64,000 bases of DNA from Brachybacterium paraconglomeratum (lineage in GTDB: Bacteria; Actinomycetota; Actinomycetes; Actinomycetales; Dermabacteraceae), in contig NZ_ML133855.1 in assembly GCF_003994255.1 (NCBI RefSeq), forward strand, positions 124,001-188,000, given 5' to 3'. Below the pieces are notes generated by a model. That model was not told the origin of the DNA. It ran no database searches and saw nothing but the letters and a program-made list of their open reading frames with translations. Of this stretch, positions 18,519-27,023 are shown in pieces. The position numbers were made by a program, and so were the translations under genes. Within the stretch, counting starts at the first letter, position 1. The number at the start of each line of letters is the position of its first letter.

Positions 18519-19601
18519 GTGAGCACATCGACCACCCCGCGCCGACCCGGGCTGCGCCTCGCCGCGGCCGCGCTCGGCCTCGCCCTGGCCCTTAGCGGGT
18601 GCGTGCAGTCCGGTCGCACCACGCACCCCGACAACTTCGCGGGCGAGATCGCCTGCCCCGTCGACCCCGACCCCTCCATCACGGCGTCAGTGCGGATCGG
18701 ATGGCAGGCGATCCCCAACGGCGACCTCGTGGTGAAGGACCTCCAGCTCCTCGAGCGCTGCATGCCGGAGGCGGAGATCTCCTGGTTGAAGATGAACTCC
18801 GGCGGCGACGTCATCCAGGCGTTCGGCTCGAACTCCCTGGACATCTCCCTCGTGGGCTCCAGCCCTGCCGTGAAGTCCGCCTCCCCGCCGCTGAACAAGG
18901 ACGTCAGGGTGATCTGGATCGGAGACGTCATCGGCGCGGCCGAGTCCCTCGTGGTCAAGGACCCGGCGGCCCAGACGCTCGCGGACCTCTCCGGGAAGAC
19001 GATCGCCGTGCCCTTCGGCTCCACCGCCCACTACTCCCTGCTCACCGCTCTCGGTGACCAGGACCTGCTCAGCGAGGTGCGGGTGGTCAACCTGGCCACG
19101 GACGCGATCCTCGCCGCCTGGCAGCGCGACGAGATCGACGCGGCCTGGGTGTGGGAGCCGACCCTCACCGAGCTGCTCGAGAACGAGGGCCACACGATCC
19201 TCTCCAGCGAGGACAGCGCGGGGCTCGGCGCCCCCACCTTCGACCTCATCGCCGGGACCGGGGACTTCATCGAGGCGAACCCCGAGTTGATGCGGATGTG
19301 GACCACGGTCCAGGCCGAGGGCACCCGCCTGCTGAACGAGGAGCCGGACACGGCCGCGACGTCGATCGCCGTGCAGCTGGACGTCTCCAAGGAGGAGTCC
19401 GAGAAGCTCCTCGAGGGATACACCTACCCCACGCTCGAGGAGCAGTCGGGCGAGGACTACTTCGGCGGGGACGGCCTCGCGGAGGACCTCGCCAGCACCG
19501 CGGAGTTCCTCGAGGCGCAGGGAGAGATCGACGCCCTCGCCGAGGACGAGGTCTACTCCCGCATGTCCCACGGCGACGCGATCGAGGAGGCCGCCCAGTG
19601 A
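18519..19601 (+). CDS. ABC transporter substrate-binding lipoprotein (TauA/SsuA-like)
   Basis: This 360-residue lipoprotein has a signal peptide with lipobox LSGC (about 25-28), so it is anchored outside by Cys28. The mature part is a periplasmic-binding-protein type 2 fold of the NMT1/TauA group. VRIGWQAIPNGDLVVKDLQL opens the first lobe, DISLVGSSPAVKSA forms a ligand-side loop, and LSGKTIAVPFGSTAHYSLL and DAAWVWEPTL lie in the second lobe. The last two are hallmark phrases of taurine-binding proteins (GKTIAVPFGSTAHY and the WEP motif). Start is GTG at 18519, 3 bp after the permease stop. The neighbours confirm an importer operon. Confidence 0.92.
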   Translation: MSTSTTPRRPGLRLAAAALGLALALSGCVQSGRTTHPDNFAGEIACPVDPDPSITASVRIGWQAIPNGDLVVKDLQLLERCMPEAEISWLKMNSGGDVIQAFGSNSLDISLVGSSPAVKSASPPLNKDVRVIWIGDVIGAAESLVVKDPAAQTLADLSGKTIAVPFGSTAHYSLLTALGDQDLLSEVRVVNLATDAILAAWQRDEIDAAWVWEPTLTELLENEGHTILSSEDSAGLGAPTFDLIAGTGDFIEANPELMRMWTTVQAEGTRLLNEEPDTAATSIAVQLDVSKEESEKLLEGYTYPTLEEQSGEDYFGGDGLAEDLASTAEFLEAQGEIDALAEDEVYSRMSHGDAIEEAAQ

Positions 19602-20392
19602 ACGATCCGGTGACCGACACGGCGACCCCCGTCGTCGCCCTGGACGGTGTCTCCCAGCGCTTCGTCACCGATTCCGGGGAGGTGGTGCACGCCCTGGACG
19701 AGACCGACCTGCAGATCCCGGAGGGGCAGTTCGTGTGCGTGGTCGGGCCGTCCGGCTGCGGCAAGACGACGCTGCTGAAGATCCTCGCCGGCTTCCTGGC
19801 CCCGACGGGCGGCAGCGCCCACTACCGGGGCATGAGGATCACGGCACCGGGTGCGGAGCGCGGCGTCGTGTTCCAGCAGCCCAACCTGTACCCGTGGTTC
19901 ACGGTGCGTGACAACGTCGCGCTCGGGATGAGGCTGCGCAAGGTCGGCAAGCAGGAGCGCCGCGAGAAGGCGCAGGAGTACCTCGACCTCGTGGGACTGG
20001 GGGACTTCGGCGACGCGAAGCCGTACGAGCTCTCCGGCGGCATGCAGCAGCGCGCCCAGATCGCGCGCGTGCTCGCCAACGAGACCGACGTGATCCTCAT
20101 GGACGAGCCCTTCGGGGCGCTCGACGCGATCACCCGCGCCCGCCTGCAGGCCGACCTCCTGTCGATCCAGCGCCGACAGCGGCGCACGGTCTTCTTCATC
20201 ACCCACGACGTGGACGAGGCGGTGTTCCTCGGGGACCGGGTGCTCGTGATGAGCGCACGCCCCGGCCGCGTGGTGCTCGACCAGGAGGTGACGCTCTCCG
20301 CGCAGGCGGGCAAGGTGCTCGGCGAGGAGATGCGCCGCACCGCGGAGTTTATCGAGCTGCGCGAGACGATCGCCGGGGCAATCGAGCACTGA
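19598..20392 (+). CDS. ABC transporter ATPase, taurine/sulfonate (TauB/SsuB) type
   Basis: This 264-residue ATPase completes the importer. Walker A is GPSGCGKTT (50-58), the Q-loop VVFQQPNLYPWFTV, the signature LSGGMQQR, Walker B VILMDEPFGALD and the switch histidine ITHDVDE. The tail has the short family-specific segment SARPGRVVLDQEV. The start is the GTG that overlaps the stop of the binding protein (GTGA, 19598-19601), a translational coupling. The phrase PNLYPWFTVRDNVALGM is characteristic of taurine/nitrate ATPases. This gene ends the metabolic block, and a glycan-related gene follows about 100 bp later. Confidence 0.92.
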   Translation: MNDPVTDTATPVVALDGVSQRFVTDSGEVVHALDETDLQIPEGQFVCVVGPSGCGKTTLLKILAGFLAPTGGSAHYRGMRITAPGAERGVVFQQPNLYPWFTVRDNVALGMRLRKVGKQERREKAQEYLDLVGLGDFGDAKPYELSGGMQQRAQIARVLANETDVILMDEPFGALDAITRARLQADLLSIQRRQRRTVFFITHDVDEAVFLGDRVLVMSARPGRVVLDQEVTLSAQAGKVLGEEMRRTAEFIELRETIAGAIEH

Positions 20393-20435
20393 GGCAGTCG
20401 ACATGAGACCGACGCCGGCTACCGGAGCGCAAGAA

Positions 20436-20452
20436 CGTACTCTCGCAGTACG
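20436..20452. promoter_or_regulatory. Small inverted repeat upstream of the first AsnB-like gene
   Basis: CGTACT (20436-20441) and AGTACG (20447-20452) form a 6-bp dyad with a 5-bp spacer in the 102-bp gap before the GTG at 20495. It could be an operator or part of a promoter region. No clear -35/-10 pair was found, so the role is uncertain. Confidence 0.25.
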
Positions 20453-20494
20453 AGCCCGCACGGCTCGGTCGAGGTGAAGTGAAAGGCTGATCGG

Positions 20495-22246
20495 GTGAAC
20501 ATCAATCTCGGTGTTGCGGCGATATCGGAGCACGGTTGCGCTATGCTGCCGCGGCTTTGGGACGAGGCGCTTCGCATCGGTGGCGAGGCGTACGACCTCG
20601 ACACTGCGATCGTGCGCAGGACCCCTCGTCGTGCGACGTTGAATGCACAGTTCCTGGAGAAGACGTGGGAGGTGCCGACCTGGCTGGAGGACGAGCACGG
20701 CATCCTGTCCTTGTCCCAGCCTCCGGTTTCCTACACGACAGAGGTTCCTCGTTCCGGGTGGGAGCGGTGGGCGCTCGACACCCTCCGTACGGACGAGGGG
20801 CGTCGGACCGTGCACCCCGGATACCTCGGTATCGCCCACTGGAACGATGACGGCATGGAGCTGTGGAACGACTACTTCGGGTTCGCCCGTGCCTTCGTCG
20901 TCCACAACGAGCACTTCGTCGCCGTAGGCAATCACATCGGCATGCTCGCGATGTTCGCGGACCAGCCGATCGAAGCCGACGATTACGGGGCCGACGTGTT
21001 CGCGCAGCTCGGCTTCTGGCCGGAGGAGAACTCACCTTTCACCGGGATCCGCCGGCTGTCGGCAGCTGAAGTGATCGCGGTGGGGACCCACGACGAGGTA
21101 TCGATCCGTCGCTACACGCAGCTCGAGGAGACCTTTGGCCACCGGGACAGCATCCCTGACATCGAGGCCGCCGCTCGGTCGCTCGCCACGTCGACGTCCA
21201 ACATCGGTGAAATCGCGTCTCGCCGTCCCCGCGTGGACCTCTCCGGCGGACAGGACTCGCGCCTGACGGCTGCGGCCTGGATCGCCGGAGGGCATCCGGG
21301 GCTGGTCCACACACTGGGAAATCTGCAGGGAGAGGCGGACATCGCCTCGGAGCTCATGGATGTCCTCGCCGCCGAGCGGCCGCTCGAGGATCGAGGGCTC
21401 TCGCATCAGATCGTCCACTCGGATCCGAAGCGCAACGCGAGGTTCTCGCTCGAGGAGCGGCTCGAGGCGGGTATGCGCCAGTGGGACGGGGATTTCGCGC
21501 ACATCAACCTCAAGGCCCCGATCAAGCGCCCGCCTCGGGTCAGCGCTTTCGCCGTCGGCGGAGGGAACGGAGAGGTGATGCATCCTCTCTACTACTCGAC
21601 GCCGCACATCCTGAAGAAGGTCAGGGAGTTCCCCCACCCGCTCTGGCGGGTCCCCCAGGCGCTTCCTCCCCGCTGGAACACGGATCGCGCGATCGCTCAC
21701 ACGGACCTCTACATCAGTCGGCAGGTCGAGGAGATGCAGTCGATCGGCCAGCACGATGCTTCGTCGCTGAACGTTTTCCAGATGATGGGGAAGTTCCGCC
21801 GTTGGCCGAGCTCGCAGCTCGTGGGCTCCGCCTTCGTCCTCCTTCTCAACCCCGTCTTCGTGCGGTCGGCCATCGATCTCACCCCCGAGCAGCGAGTGGA
21901 GAAGACGATGCAGCGCGCACTCACCGAAGAGCTCGTGCCGCGGTGGTCCGGCATCCCGTACTTTAAGGGTGGGGTCTCAGATTTCAAGAAATCTGAGATC
22001 GTCCAGGCGAACCGCATCTGGAACACATCGCCGGGGTCAATGGAGCGGCTGCTGCACGAGCGCTCGAACTGGAAGGGCGCCTTCGACGAGACGAAGATGC
22101 TCGAACTCGAGCAGGTGGTCCACTCCGGTGAGGCCGCCACAGTGCAGGAGTCGACGCTCAACAAGGCATTCATCGTCGACGCTATCCCTGACCACGCGTC
22201 GTTCCTCGAGACTGCTCGCAGACGAACCTGGTCCGGTATCGCGTGA
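20495..22246 (+). CDS. Asparagine-synthase-like protein 1 with degenerate glutaminase domain
   Basis: This 583-residue protein has the two-part layout of class B asparagine synthetase. The C-terminal ATP-pyrophosphatase domain carries the PP-loop DLSGGQDSRL (248-257). The N-terminal half keeps landmarks of the Ntn glutaminase fold (NDYFGFARAFVV, about 125-136, where AsnB has its DxxG..PLY segment). It lacks the catalytic Cys at position 2: it begins M-N-I-N. Glutamine hydrolysis is therefore unlikely, and free ammonia or another nucleophile may be used. AsnB-like proteins in sugar clusters, such as WbpS, amidate uronic acids. Amidation of a hexosaminuronic acid is a reasonable but untested role here. 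Start is GTG. A GT4 gene and a second AsnB-like gene follow on the same strand. Confidence 0.8.
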   Translation: MNINLGVAAISEHGCAMLPRLWDEALRIGGEAYDLDTAIVRRTPRRATLNAQFLEKTWEVPTWLEDEHGILSLSQPPVSYTTEVPRSGWERWALDTLRTDEGRRTVHPGYLGIAHWNDDGMELWNDYFGFARAFVVHNEHFVAVGNHIGMLAMFADQPIEADDYGADVFAQLGFWPEENSPFTGIRRLSAAEVIAVGTHDEVSIRRYTQLEETFGHRDSIPDIEAAARSLATSTSNIGEIASRRPRVDLSGGQDSRLTAAAWIAGGHPGLVHTLGNLQGEADIASELMDVLAAERPLEDRGLSHQIVHSDPKRNARFSLEERLEAGMRQWDGDFAHINLKAPIKRPPRVSAFAVGGGNGEVMHPLYYSTPHILKKVREFPHPLWRVPQALPPRWNTDRAIAHTDLYISRQVEEMQSIGQHDASSLNVFQMMGKFRRWPSSQLVGSAFVLLLNPVFVRSAIDLTPEQRVEKTMQRALTEELVPRWSGIPYFKGGVSDFKKSEIVQANRIWNTSPGSMERLLHERSNWKGAFDETKMLELEQVVHSGEAATVQESTLNKAFIVDAIPDHASFLETARRRTWSGIA

Positions 22247-22555
22247 TGCGCAGCCGGCTACCGAAGGACGGCCGACGACGCCGTTTCATCTGAGGCCGAC
22301 GTCGGGCATGCGACCGCCCCTCGGTGGTTCACTCGGCGACAGCCCCGTCGGTGCGTTTCCCAGGTGGGTGCGCGCTGGCGGGATGCTCTGTCGCGGGCGG
22401 ACGGGCGAGCAGCTCGTCCTCCCTACACACCTCCCGGGAGCTGTGCGCAGTGATACACCTGCGGGCGTGTTCGGGGGACGGCGTTCGATCGATATCATCA
22501 GTGCGGCGCACCGACTGCCGTGCCGCCCACAGTCCTGACCGAGGAGAGAAGAGCC
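22247..22555. other. Intergenic stretch of 309 bp without a gene
   Basis: I see no protein-like reading frame here. A TATCAT hexamer (22493-22498) could be a -10 element for the glycosyltransferase at 22556, but no convincing -35 lies at the right distance. The ribosome site GAGGAGAGAAG ends the stretch. Confidence 0.3.
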
Positions 22556-23833
22556 ATGCGTATTGCGGCCGTCGTCCACAACGGGGTCAAGCATGATGCG
22601 CGAGTCCTCAAGGGGGCGGCGTCCCTCAAGGCACAAGGACACGACGTGCGACTGTTCGGGCTCACCGCCGACGAGTCCGAGGACTTCGTGCTTCCGAACG
22701 GCATCCCCGTCCACCTTCAGCACAGGGATCTGTCGGATCTGAAGCCGCGCGTCGAGCGCGAGGATCTGCCCAAGGGGCGTGTGAGCTCGATCTGGACGTC
22801 TTTCCGGATTCAGGGCGAGACAGTCTTCGAGAGCGTGCGATCGACGTTCGTGCCGGACATCGTCCACATGCACGATCATCTGACCCTCGCCGCCGCGGCG
22901 ATGTACAAAGAAGCGTTCGACGTGCCGATCATCTGGGACGCTCATGAGATCTATGAGGACCTGGCGAGCATCGAGCCCGAGCGTGCCGCGGTGAACTCAC
23001 GCATCATCGCCGACAACGTCCAGTACGTCGATGGCTTCATCACCCTGAACCAGAGCATCGCCGACTTCTACCGTGAGAAGTACGAGGCCCTGCCCGAGGC
23101 GGTCTTGGTCCCCAACGCGGTCGAACGTGTCACGCAGACCAAGTACGACGGCCGTCTGCACGAGGCGGCTGGTCTGGAACCCGAGCAGAAGATCCTCCTC
23201 TTCCAAGGCGGCTTCTCGCCGCACCGCGGCATTCCCGCGCTCCTCGAGGCGTCGAAGCTTCTGCGGGAGGACTGGTCGCTGGTGTTCATGGGCTGGGGGA
23301 AACTCGAGGAGAGCATCCGTGAGTACGCCGAGTCCGAGACCGACAGGCCCGACGGTCGAGCGCGGGTGGCAGCCGTGCCCAGTGCACCTCACGACGAGCT
23401 CCTGAGCTGGACGGCCGGGGCCGCTCTCGGCACGATCCCGTACGAGAACACCGGTCTCAATCATCTCTACTGCTCGCCGAACAAGTTGTGGGAGTATCCG
23501 GCGGCCGGAGTGCCGATCCTGGCGACCGACATGCCGGAGATGGAGAAGCAGATCAAGAAGTACGGGATCGGTGTCACGTTTCCCATGGCACTCGACCCGG
23601 CGCAGATCGCCGACACGGTCAATGCCCTCAGCGATGCCGATCTCGAGCAGATGGCGGCGAACTGCGCGACCTACGCGGCCTCGGAGAACTGGCAGAAGTA
23701 CGAGGGTCGGCTCATCTCACTGCACGAGCGGGTCTCTGGCGTGCAGGAGGAGAAGGGGCCGGGGGCAGGAGCTGCGGAGCGGGCACCGGCGACACTCTGG
23801 TCCAAGGTCGTCGACTTCTTCCGGGGGCGGTGA
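22556..23833 (+). CDS. GT4-family glycosyltransferase
   Basis: This 425-residue GT-B glycosyltransferase has no signal peptide or membrane span. The first domain begins RIAAVVHNGVKHDARVLKGA. WDAHEIYEDL and ITLNQSIADFYRE mark the inter-domain region. The donor domain has VPNAVER, LFQGGFSPHRGI, PYENTGLNHLYCSPNKLWEY (the EX7E-like region) and AGVPILATDMPEM. It resembles the second half of the tandem glycosyltransferase at 8829 (compare LYQGGLVPGRGLD and ALPNKIFEY), so these are paralogues. The ATG at 22556 follows a strong GAGGAGAGAAG. The next gene begins 3 bp after its stop, which couples it to the second AsnB-like protein. Confidence 0.88.
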   Translation: MRIAAVVHNGVKHDARVLKGAASLKAQGHDVRLFGLTADESEDFVLPNGIPVHLQHRDLSDLKPRVEREDLPKGRVSSIWTSFRIQGETVFESVRSTFVPDIVHMHDHLTLAAAAMYKEAFDVPIIWDAHEIYEDLASIEPERAAVNSRIIADNVQYVDGFITLNQSIADFYREKYEALPEAVLVPNAVERVTQTKYDGRLHEAAGLEPEQKILLFQGGFSPHRGIPALLEASKLLREDWSLVFMGWGKLEESIREYAESETDRPDGRARVAAVPSAPHDELLSWTAGAALGTIPYENTGLNHLYCSPNKLWEYPAAGVPILATDMPEMEKQIKKYGIGVTFPMALDPAQIADTVNALSDADLEQMAANCATYAASENWQKYEGRLISLHERVSGVQEEKGPGAGAAERAPATLWSKVVDFFRGR

Positions 23834-23836
23834 ACC

Positions 23837-25609
23837 ATGTCGAGCAGCCAGTTCATCCTCGCCTACGCCTGCGAGCGTAAGGAGGAGATGTCCGCGGAAG
23901 AGCTCGCGATCCGGTGGAACGCGGCGACGCGCCATCTTGAGGACGTCGCGGCCACGAGCCTCGAGTTTTCTAGGGCCGGCGACGGGAGGACCGGCTTCGC
24001 GGTATGGCAGCACGCGCGAAAGGTCATGACATGGCCGATGTTCGCCGAACGCGGGGGAGAGGCTGCAGGGTGGCTGCACGTCCCGGCGGCCGCGGGGAGA
24101 CCTGAGGATGGCGTCGATGCTGTCGAGCTCGCGCGTGGTCTGTCCACCGGTGCGATCGATCGCGTCACGATGGGGGCACCTGCAGCGGCCGTGCACTGGT
24201 CCGAAGACGGCCTGCGGATCGTCAACGACCGCCTCGGGATGGTCCGTCTCTACGAGATCGTCGTGCCAGGTTTCGGCATGGTCTGGAGCAGCAGACCGGG
24301 GCTAGCGCACATCTTCGCCGGACTTCAGCCAGCGCTGTCGCAGTCGACCTGGAACGACATGGCGACGCTCGGATGGCCCTCACATGGCACAGCGCACCTG
24401 GGCAACGGCGGACAGATGCCGGCGAGCACCTCGGTCCATGCGGGTGCGGACGGGACGACGAGCTCGCAGTGCGACCGGGACGAGTGGATCCGTTCCATCA
24501 TCGAGGACGGCGTCCCGTCACTCGCCGAGGGTGGACTCGGCATGGTCGACTCCTTGAGCACCGCCGCGTGGTGGGAGGGGAGGCCCGTGGCAGACCTCTC
24601 CGGGGGGAAGGACTCGAGGGTGACCGCCGCTGCGGCCATCCGTGCCGGAGTGGTCGATACAGTGAGGACCGTCAACACGGACACGGGCGAGGTGGAGGCC
24701 GCTCGTCGTCTTCTCGCGCTGGCCGGCGATCCGGTCCGCCATCGCGTGGACAGCGTCGTCGAGCCGAAGAAGCCGGAAGGTTCGGCGATGGATCGATACA
24801 TCTCCATGCAGCGGGCATGGGAGGGTGCATACAACGCGCGGTCGGCGTATCGCTCCAGGCCGTTCACCGGGTTCCGTCCCGCGTCGGCGCCGCGTATCAA
24901 CGGTCTCGGCGGCGAAGCGGTCCAGGGACGCACTCTTCTCAACCCGGCGTGGGAGAAGAAGATGACAGATCAGGGCGCGGAAGTCGGACGGGAGCGGCTC
25001 ACGCAGATGGTCCGGTCCGGCGGCGGCGGAGTGGGGGGCGAGGTCATCGAGGACTCCGTGGCCTCGACGCTCCGACTTGCTGATCAGTCCGGGGAGGTCG
25101 GCCTCCAGTCCGCGTTCAACGTGGTCGACTTCTTCTACCATTTCAGCAAGATGCCGTACTGGTCGATGCCCCAGGCGACGGGGAGCACTCTGCTGCCTTT
25201 CTACGCGCCGCAGATGCTCCCGCGCACGATGTGGGCGATTCCGAATGCCATGACGGAGTATGGGCGGCTGCACCGAGACGTTCTGCGGGAGCTGATGCCG
25301 CAGTGGGCCGACGAGCCGTTCTACAAGGGCTCGGCCAGGACGCGTGCGACTCCCTGGATGTGGGAGAACGCGGACTGGGAAGGTATCGAGCCCCTGATCA
25401 TGGAGGGTGCCGCGGCACTGGAGACGTTTTCCCTCCAGGAGATCGAGAACTTCATGGGCAAAGTGCGTGACGGCGGAGGGAACGGTCGCCACGAGACCGC
25501 CTTCGCTCGCGTACTGTGGGAGATGAGCTTCCGGGAGTATGCGGACGAGATTGGCCGCCAGGCAGCCGCGACGTCGCGGGAAGTCGAGCGCGTACGCACC
25601 GGTAATTAG
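23837..25609 (+). CDS. Asparagine-synthase-like protein 2 with degenerate glutaminase domain
   Basis: This 590-residue protein is the second AsnB-type protein of the locus. The PP-loop is DLSGGKDSRV (253-262). The N-terminal half retains the glutaminase-fold landmark VNDRLGMVRLYEIVVPGFG (129-147) followed by a VWSSRPGLAHIF strand, as in AsnB (DxxG..PLY, then the ASE.K motif). It starts M-S-S-S, so the catalytic Cys2 is missing. Overall similarity to the protein at 20495 is moderate, mainly around the PP-loop and a PxxxW.....FYKG region (WADEPFYKGSA here, GIPYFKGGVSD there). The two seem to be diverged paralogues. The intimate linkage to the GT4 gene (3-bp gap) suggests that the AsnB-like proteins modify the sugar chain or its precursor. 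Substrate unknown. Confidence 0.8.
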   Translation: MSSSQFILAYACERKEEMSAEELAIRWNAATRHLEDVAATSLEFSRAGDGRTGFAVWQHARKVMTWPMFAERGGEAAGWLHVPAAAGRPEDGVDAVELARGLSTGAIDRVTMGAPAAAVHWSEDGLRIVNDRLGMVRLYEIVVPGFGMVWSSRPGLAHIFAGLQPALSQSTWNDMATLGWPSHGTAHLGNGGQMPASTSVHAGADGTTSSQCDRDEWIRSIIEDGVPSLAEGGLGMVDSLSTAAWWEGRPVADLSGGKDSRVTAAAAIRAGVVDTVRTVNTDTGEVEAARRLLALAGDPVRHRVDSVVEPKKPEGSAMDRYISMQRAWEGAYNARSAYRSRPFTGFRPASAPRINGLGGEAVQGRTLLNPAWEKKMTDQGAEVGRERLTQMVRSGGGGVGGEVIEDSVASTLRLADQSGEVGLQSAFNVVDFFYHFSKMPYWSMPQATGSTLLPFYAPQMLPRTMWAIPNAMTEYGRLHRDVLRELMPQWADEPFYKGSARTRATPWMWENADWEGIEPLIMEGAAALETFSLQEIENFMGKVRDGGGNGRHETAFARVLWEMSFREYADEIGRQAAATSREVERVRTGN

Positions 25610-25697
25610 CTGTGAGCATGGATCGCGCCACGAATGGGATTGCGATCTTGCAGTATTCTTGACAGTTCCAGTGAGCATGAGGTGGGTGAGGTGGGCC

Positions 25698-27023
25698 GTG
25701 ACTTCCGAGATCGAGTACATCACGAATGAGGCGGAGGTCGGGCTCCCCCCGCTGCAGTCGTCCCGGCGGACGGTGTGGAATTATTACAGGATCGAGTTCC
25801 TGCCCCACGGGTACCCCGGCCGGCGCACGGGCGATGTGCTGTATGCCCACCCGATCTACGGCCCGTATGTGATCGCGGACTACATCGCGCAGTACCGCCG
25901 GACGAAGGATGACGTGTTCCTGGAGGCCGCCAAGCACGTCACAGACGCCGCGGTCGAGCAGATGACCCCGGTCGGGGACGGCCTGGCGTTTCTGTACAGC
26001 CAGGACAAGACTGCTGTCTCCTCGAGGTCGCACACGTTCTACAGCGGTCTGACGCAGGCCCGTTACGTCGAGTGCCTCAAGAACTTGGTGCAGCTGCCCG
26101 ACACCGAACGGTTCCAGGAGCCCCTCTCCCGGGTCCTGAAGAGTCTTCTCGTCCCTGCCGAGGAGGGAGGTGTGGCGCGCTACACCGATGATGGTGGGCT
26201 GATCATCGAGGAGTACCCGTCGCTCGCGCCCGATTGCACCTTGAACGGTTGGACGACCGCCACAGTCATCCTCCGCGACTATGCGCGGCTCACCGGTGAT
26301 GAGTTGGGGTGGGAGATCTTTCGGAAGTCCGTCCGCGGGCTGGAGCGGCTGATCCCGATCTATGACGTGCCTGAGCTGGCCAACTCCCGGTACCGTCTTA
26401 CCGGTGTGGCGTCGATCCAGGTCGCGGCGAAGGGGGCCGATCTCGAAGTCGTCGACTGCGAGGTCGAGATGCCAGGCAGCGGCACCTTCTCCGCGAAGGA
26501 TGTGCGGGATCCCGCGGGCGAAGCGCTGAAGTCGGGCCCGAGGCACGTGGCCGATGGCAATGCGGAAGCGCTGGTCCTGTCGCTGAGCCGTCTGACCTGG
26601 CCCACGCCGAACACCGTCCACCTCACGATCCGCGCCTCCGAACCGGGCGAGGTGATGCTCGGCATCGGCGATGGCGAGTACTCCCCGATGTCGAAGGATC
26701 TCCCCGTCTCCTCCTTCCGAGAACTCGCCACGGTGCCGGTCGAGGCCGGTGAGAACCGAGTCTCAGTGGCGATCCCCTGGAATGATGCGGAGCTCGTCTC
26801 CTACCCGACGGGCTTCGGCAAGGCGCTGGCCGGTCGGCAGTTCAATCAGTACCACTGGATTCATGTGGACACCCTCGGGAAGATCGTCGAGGAGACCGGC
26901 AGCGATATCCTTGCTTACTACCGTGAGAAGTGGATGCGTTACCCGGAGAAGTGGCCGGAGATGCCGCAGTACCAGGATGAGCGGATTACTCTCGAGCGCT
27001 TCGACCCGAAGAGGCATAAGTAG
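25698..27023 (+). CDS. D-glucuronyl C5-epimerase-like protein
   Basis: This protein of about 441 residues matches the C-terminal domain of heparan sulfate-type D-glucuronyl C5-epimerases. Conserved phrases are HTFYSGLTQARYVE (about 112-125), LIIEEYPS (about 168-175), TLNGWTTATVILRDYARLTG (about 182-201), IYDVPELANSRY (about 220-231) and YHWIHVDTLGKI (about 384-395). In these enzymes the same region forms the (alpha/alpha) barrel and inverts C5 of a uronic acid within a polymer. A beta-rich insertion of about 140 residues (236-375) splits the helical domain. No signal peptide is present, so the enzyme should act in the cytosol before export. The GTG at 25698 (behind GTGAGGTGG) is chosen over ATG 25677. 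Its 3' end overlaps the convergent gene by 38 bp. Confidence 0.8.
   Translation: MTSEIEYITNEAEVGLPPLQSSRRTVWNYYRIEFLPHGYPGRRTGDVLYAHPIYGPYVIADYIAQYRRTKDDVFLEAAKHVTDAAVEQMTPVGDGLAFLYSQDKTAVSSRSHTFYSGLTQARYVECLKNLVQLPDTERFQEPLSRVLKSLLVPAEEGGVARYTDDGGLIIEEYPSLAPDCTLNGWTTATVILRDYARLTGDELGWEIFRKSVRGLERLIPIYDVPELANSRYRLTGVASIQVAAKGADLEVVDCEVEMPGSGTFSAKDVRDPAGEALKSGPRHVADGNAEALVLSLSRLTWPTPNTVHLTIRASEPGEVMLGIGDGEYSPMSKDLPVSSFRELATVPVEAGENRVSVAIPWNDAELVSYPTGFGKALAGRQFNQYHWIHVDTLGKIVEETGSDILAYYREKWMRYPEKWPEMPQYQDERITLERFDPKRHK

Noticed and set aside
20495-25609. A lasso peptide or ribosomal-peptide cluster suggested by two AsnB-like proteins
   Set aside because: No precursor peptide, leader peptidase or RRE-type partner was found nearby, and the neighbours are glycan genes.
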